22,114 nucleotides of DNA from positions 1 to 22,114 of the forward strand of contig CAKTYU010000020.1 in NCBI GenBank assembly GCA_934633985.1, written 5' to 3'. Source of the stretch: an uncultured Clostridia bacterium. GTDB taxonomy: Bacteria > Bacillota > Clostridia > Christensenellales > CAG-138. The notes beneath the pieces are model-generated. The model made no database searches, was not told where the DNA came from, and was given only the letters and a program-made list of their open reading frames with translations. Position numbers and translations under genes: made by a program. Every line of letters starts with the position of its first letter. Within the stretch, counting starts at the first letter, position 1. Of the stretch, positions 18,813 through 22,114 are shown in pieces.

Positions 18813-18957
18813 GTTGCACTTTACGGGTAGAGTATGCACTTACGGTAATTCTACGCTAAAGCGGCAGCTTATTTACCGGGAAAAATTCCTCTTCAAGGGG
18901 TTGCAGAGGATTTTCTTAATATAAATAACAAATATATTTTGAAAAGGAGAAAACCTA
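18813..18957 (+). other. rpsL 5' leader with competing hairpins
   Basis: The leader is about 145 nt. GTAGA (18827-18831) can pair with TCTAC (18850-18854). Further down, CCTC (18888-18891) can pair with GGGG (18897-18900), or CCTCT (18888-18892) with AGAGG (18905-18909), the second being followed by TTTTCTT like a weak intrinsic terminator. The two uses of CCTC exclude each other, which is the layout of an attenuator. Known feedback by S7 or S12 on the str operon makes a regulatory leader plausible, but I cannot match a named family. Confidence 0.4.
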
Positions 18958-19332
18958 ATGCCTACTATTAACCAGTTGGTTCGCAAAGGCAGGGAACAGG
19001 TAAAGTATAAGTCCGACTCACCTATACTGAAGCAGTGCCCCCAGCGCCGCGGCGTCTGCACCGCAGTGCGTACTATGACCCCCAAAAAACCTAACTCAGC
19101 TCTTCGTAAGATCGCCCGTATCCGTCTTACCGACGGCCTCGAGGGTACCGCCTATATCCCCGGCATCGGCCACAACCTGCAGGAGCACTCCGTTGTGCTT
19201 ATCCGCGGCGGCCGCGTCAAGGATCTCCCCGGCGTCCGTTACCACATCATCCGCGGCGCTCTGGATACCGCAGGCGTTGCAAAGCGCATGCAGGCCCGTT
19301 CCCGCTACGGCGCAAAGCGCCCCAAGAAGTAA
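18958..19332 (+). CDS. rpsL: 30S ribosomal protein S12
   Basis: S12 sits at the decoding centre of the small subunit and helps control accuracy. The 124-residue product is full length, starting PTINQLVRKG and ending RSRYGAKRPKK. The decoding loops TPKKPNSALRK (41-51) and GGRVKDLPGVRYH (84-96) are intact; Lys43 and Lys88 are the streptomycin-sensitive residues, and Asp89 is the residue often methylthiolated. AAAGGAGA (18943-18950) lies seven bases before the ATG. Its codon use is unlike most neighbours: about 7 ATC to 1 ATA for Ile, typical of a highly expressed gene. It is the first gene of the str operon after a strong promoter. Confidence 0.98.
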   Translation: MPTINQLVRKGREQVKYKSDSPILKQCPQRRGVCTAVRTMTPKKPNSALRKIARIRLTDGLEGTAYIPGIGHNLQEHSVVLIRGGRVKDLPGVRYHIIRGALDTAGVAKRMQARSRYGAKRPKK

Positions 19333-19346
19333 GGAGGTAACAGGAT

Positions 19347-19817
19347 ATGCCAAGACGTGGATTTGTACCCAAGCGTGAAGTTCTGGACGACCCCATTTAC
19401 GGCGGCAAGCTGGTGACCAAGCTGGTCAACCAGGTAATGCTGGACGGCAAGCGCGGCACCGCGCAGAAGGCCTGCTACGGCGCCTTCGATATAATAAAGG
19501 ACAAGACCGGCCGCGAGCCTCTTGAGGTCTTTGAGGAGGCCATGAACAACATCATGCCCGTGCTCGAGGTCAAGGCCCGCCGCGTGGGCGGCGCTACCTA
19601 TCAGGTACCTATCGAGATCCGTCCCGAGCGCCGTCAGACCCTGGGCCTGCGCTGGCTGGTAAGCTATGCGCGCAACCGCAGCGAGCGCACCATGCAGGAG
19701 CGCCTTGCCGGTGAAATACTCGACGCCTGCAACAACGCGGGCGGCGCCTTCAAGAAGAAGGAAGACACCCACAGGATGGCAGAGGCCAACCGCGCCTTCG
19801 CCCATTACAGGTGGTAA
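19347..19817 (+). CDS. rpsG: 30S ribosomal protein S7
   Basis: S7 nucleates assembly of the 30S head by binding the 3' major domain of 16S rRNA and represses its own operon in E. coli. The 156-residue product has the usual length and landmarks: PRRGFVPKREVLDDPIYGGKL near the start, LEVKARRVGGATYQVP, IEIRPERRQTLGLRWLV and the ending KKEDTHRMAEANRAFAHYRW. A strong AAGGAGGT (19331-19338) lies eight bases before the ATG. The gene follows rpsL by 14 bp, in the standard order of the str operon. Confidence 0.98.
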   Translation: MPRRGFVPKREVLDDPIYGGKLVTKLVNQVMLDGKRGTAQKACYGAFDIIKDKTGREPLEVFEEAMNNIMPVLEVKARRVGGATYQVPIEIRPERRQTLGLRWLVSYARNRSERTMQERLAGEILDACNNAGGAFKKKEDTHRMAEANRAFAHYRW

Positions 19818-19840
19818 AGCAGACAACAGCATACTTATAA

Positions 19841-19866
19841 ATGCGGCGTGCAATCGCACGCCGTAT
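19841..19866 (+). other. Intercistronic hairpin between rpsG and fusA
   Basis: ATGCGGCGTGC (19841-19851) pairs with GCACGCCGTAT (19856-19866), an 11-bp stem with one G-T wobble and an AATC loop. No T-run follows. It lies 29 bases before the fusA ribosome binding site and could be an mRNA stability element or a site for S7 feedback, the latter by analogy with the rpsL-rpsG region of E. coli. Confidence 0.6.
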
Positions 19867-19910
19867 CTGTTGGGCGGGACAATAGCGACCAAGGAAAGGA
19901 GGCAGAGGAA

Positions 19911-21980
19911 ATGCCCAGAACTACACCGCTGGAAAAGACAAGAAATATCGGCATAATGGCCCATATTGACGCAGGAAAGACCACCACCACCGAGCGCATA
20001 CTTTTCTACACAGGAAAAATACATAAGGTAGGTGAAGTGCATGAAGGCGCCGCCACTATGGACTTTATGGTACAGGAGCAGGAGAGGGGCATAACCATAG
20101 CCTCCGCCGCTACCACCACATATTGGCGGGAGCATCGCATAAACATCATCGACACCCCCGGCCACGTTGACTTTACCGTTGAGGTAGAGCGTTCGTTAAG
20201 GGTGCTGGACGGAGCCGTGGCGGTATTCTGTGCCAAGGGCGGCGTGGAGCCCCAGAGCGAGACGGTATGGCATCAGGCCACCAAGTACAATGTGCCGCGC
20301 ATGGCCTATGTGAACAAGATGGACATAGTGGGGGCGGATTTCTTCAACGTCGTAGACATGATGAAGAATCGCCTCGGCGCAAACGCCGTGCCCATACAGC
20401 TCCCCATAGGCAGCGAGGCTGACTTCAGGGGCATAGTCGATCTTATCCGCATGAAGGCCGAGGTGTACTACGACAACGAGGGCGTGGATGTGCGCAATGA
20501 GGAGATCCCCGAGTATATGCGCGCCGACGCGGAGCAGTACAGGGCGGAGCTTTTGGACGCCATAGCCGACGCGGACGACGAGATGATGGAAAAGTACCTC
20601 GATGAGGGCGACCTTTCATCGGAGGATATTATCGCCTGCATAAGGAAAAAGACCATCGCAAACGAGCTGGTGCCCGTGTGCTGCGGCACATCCTACCGCA
20701 ACAAGGGCGTGCAGCCCCTGCTCAACGCAATAGTAGACTTCCTGCCCTCCCCCCTGGACGTACCCGCCCCGGTGGGCACCAGCAAGGACGGCACGAAGAA
20801 AATACAGCTAAGATGCGCGGATGACGAGCCCTTTGCGGCGCTGGCCTTTAAGATAGTTACCGACCCCTTTGTGGGTAGGCTGGCCTTCTTTAGGGTATAC
20901 AGCGGCACGCTCAAGTCCGGCACCTACGTTTACAACTCCACCAAGGGCAAGCGCGAGCGCGTGAGCAAGCTGGTGCTGATACACGCCGCCAGCCGCACCG
21001 AGGTAGACGAGGTATACGCGGGCGACATCGCCGCGCTGGTGGGCCCAAAGGAGACCGGCACCGGCGACACCCTCTGCACCGAGGGCAGGCCGATACTGCT
21101 GGAGTCCATGGAGTTCCCGGAGCCCGTGATACGGGTATCCATAGAGCCCAAGACCAAGGCGGGGCAGGAAAAGCTGGAGCAGACGCTGCAAAAGCTCTCC
21201 GAGGAAGACCCCACCTTCAAGACCTATGTGGACCACGAGACCGGCCAGACCATAATAGCCGGCATGGGCGAGCTTCACCTTGAAATAATCGTGGACAGGA
21301 TAACCCGGGAGTTCAAGGTGGAATGCCGGGTGGGCAACCCACAGGTGGCCTACCGCGAGGCCATTACGAGGACCGTAAAGACCGAGGGCAGGTTCGTGCG
21401 CCAGACGGGCGGACACGGCCAGTACGGCCACTGCGTGGTGGAATTCAGCCCCGGCGAGCCCGGCTCCGGCTTTGTGTTCGAGAACAAGACCGTGGGCGGC
21501 TGCATACCCAAGGAATTTATACCCGCCATACAGCAGGGCATAAAGGAAGCGGCGGGAAGCGGCGCGCTGGGCGGCTACGAGCTGGTGGACTTCAAGGCTA
21601 CGCTGCTGGACGGCTCCTATCACGAGGTGGATTCCTCGGAGATGGCGTACAAGATAGCGGGCAGCATGGCGCTCAAGGCGGCCATGGAAAAGGGCGGCTG
21701 CGTGCTGCTTGAGCCCGTGATGAACGTCGAGATAGTGACGCCCGATGAATACGTGGGCGACGTATTGGGCAATATTACCTCCCGAAGGGGAAAGATCGTC
21801 GGCACGGAGAACCGCGGCGTGACCACGGTGATAGACTGCCAGTGCCCCCTGTCCGAGATGTTCGGCTACGCTACCCATCTGCGCTCCTCAACGCAGGGAC
21901 GCGGTACCTTCACGATGCAGTTCGACCACTATGAGCAGGTCAGCGACGCCATCGCAAAGAAGATACTTGGCAGGTCCTAA
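19911..21980 (+). CDS. fusA: Translation elongation factor G
   Basis: EF-G is the GTPase that moves tRNA and mRNA through the ribosome and helps recycle it. The 689-residue product has the G domain with AHIDAGKT (17-24), the switch I RGITI with Thr62, DTPGHVD (81-87) and NKMD (135-138). Domains II-V follow, ending in a domain IV/V region with the segments GGHGQYGHCVVEF and RGRGTFTMQFDHYEQVS-like ending. I chose ATG 19911 since AAAGGAGG (19895-19902) lies eight bases upstream; the frame is open back to 19848 but that region contains the hairpin. The length and motifs indicate a standard EF-G, not a TetM-type resistance protein. tuf follows after 73 bp. Confidence 0.98.
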   Translation: MPRTTPLEKTRNIGIMAHIDAGKTTTTERILFYTGKIHKVGEVHEGAATMDFMVQEQERGITIASAATTTYWREHRINIIDTPGHVDFTVEVERSLRVLDGAVAVFCAKGGVEPQSETVWHQATKYNVPRMAYVNKMDIVGADFFNVVDMMKNRLGANAVPIQLPIGSEADFRGIVDLIRMKAEVYYDNEGVDVRNEEIPEYMRADAEQYRAELLDAIADADDEMMEKYLDEGDLSSEDIIACIRKKTIANELVPVCCGTSYRNKGVQPLLNAIVDFLPSPLDVPAPVGTSKDGTKKIQLRCADDEPFAALAFKIVTDPFVGRLAFFRVYSGTLKSGTYVYNSTKGKRERVSKLVLIHAASRTEVDEVYAGDIAALVGPKETGTGDTLCTEGRPILLESMEFPEPVIRVSIEPKTKAGQEKLEQTLQKLSEEDPTFKTYVDHETGQTIIAGMGELHLEIIVDRITREFKVECRVGNPQVAYREAITRTVKTEGRFVRQTGGHGQYGHCVVEFSPGEPGSGFVFENKTVGGCIPKEFIPAIQQGIKEAAGSGALGGYELVDFKATLLDGSYHEVDSSEMAYKIAGSMALKAAMEKGGCVLLEPVMNVEIVTPDEYVGDVLGNITSRRGKIVGTENRGVTTVIDCQCPLSEMFGYATHLRSSTQGRGTFTMQFDHYEQVSDAIAKKILGRS

Positions 21981-21994
21981 AGGATATATAAAAT

Positions 21995-22009
21995 GCGCGC
22001 AAGCCGCGC
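21995..22009 (+). other. Short GC hairpin between fusA and tuf
   Basis: GCGCG (21995-21999) pairs with CGCGC (22005-22009) with loop CAAGC. It is followed by A-rich rather than T-rich sequence, so I read it as an intercistronic element, not a terminator. Confidence 0.4.
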
Positions 22010-22053
22010 CTGAATAAAAAAACAACTTATTGAATACGGAGGAAAAGATTCAA

Positions 22054-22114
22054 ATGGCAAAGGCAAAATTTGAACGCACTAAGCCCCATGTCAACATCGG
22101 CACCATAGGCCACG
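22054..22114 (+). CDS. tuf: Elongation factor Tu, N-terminus only (3'-truncated by window)
   Basis: The first 20 codons read [20 protein letters not shown], the unmistakable EF-Tu start leading into the P-loop, which lies just beyond the window. EF-Tu delivers aminoacyl-tRNA to the ribosome. GGAGG (22038-22042) is 11 bases before the ATG. It is the fourth gene of the str operon. Confidence 0.97.

Noticed and set aside
19911..21980. Ribosomal protection (TetM-like) resistance gene
   Set aside because: Gene order, length and domain IV sequence match ordinary EF-G.

Overview
The window looks like chromosome from a GC-rich member of the Bacillota, most likely class Clostridia. Support comes from strong GGAGG ribosome binding sites, sigma-A-type promoters, a carD-yacL pair, an RpoC without a large trigger-loop insertion, and an rpoB-rpoC-(x)-rpsL-rpsG-fusA-tuf block. 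I cannot place it to genus. Most host genes write isoleucine as ATA and often use AGG for arginine, which is unusual at this base composition. The small ribosomal protein genes prefer ATC.

Layout. Positions 1-798 hold the C-terminal part of a large serine recombinase, probably the edge of an integrated element. An 18-bp terminator hairpin lies inside its last codons, and a GC-rich fold-back region follows (745-914). A reverse-strand gene of unknown function (924-1943) lies back to back with asnS, which has its own promoter and terminator. Next comes a Myb/SANT-like regulator related to RsfA. A promoter then drives rarA-tldD-tldE, three genes that overlap by 4 bp and 1 bp. carD and yacL (TM-PIN-TRAM protein) form the next unit.

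The second half is the core gene-expression block. Two overlapping sigma-A promoters precede a leader of about 165 nt, then rpoB and rpoC. A cysteine-rich membrane protein gene follows, in the slot where many Bacillota carry the L7Ae-like gene. A strong new promoter and leader of about 145 nt precede rpsL-rpsG-fusA-tuf; tuf is cut by the window end. The usual upstream partners (nusG, rplK, rplA, rplJ, rplL) do not adjoin rpoB; yacL does.

Functionally the window joins tRNA charging (AsnRS), replication-fork rescue (RarA), a two-subunit metalloprotease (TldD/TldE), an RNA polymerase-binding regulator (CarD family), the two large RNA polymerase subunits, and the core of the decoding and translocation machinery. 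I see no CRISPR array, tRNA or rRNA gene. No gap without a gene exceeds 300 bases; the largest is 10391-10672, which holds the rpoB promoters and leader. I did not find a convincing whole new system. The best leads are the recombinase/fold-back junction, the cysteine-rich protein between rpoC and rpsL, the acidic tail on RpoB, and the two structured leaders.
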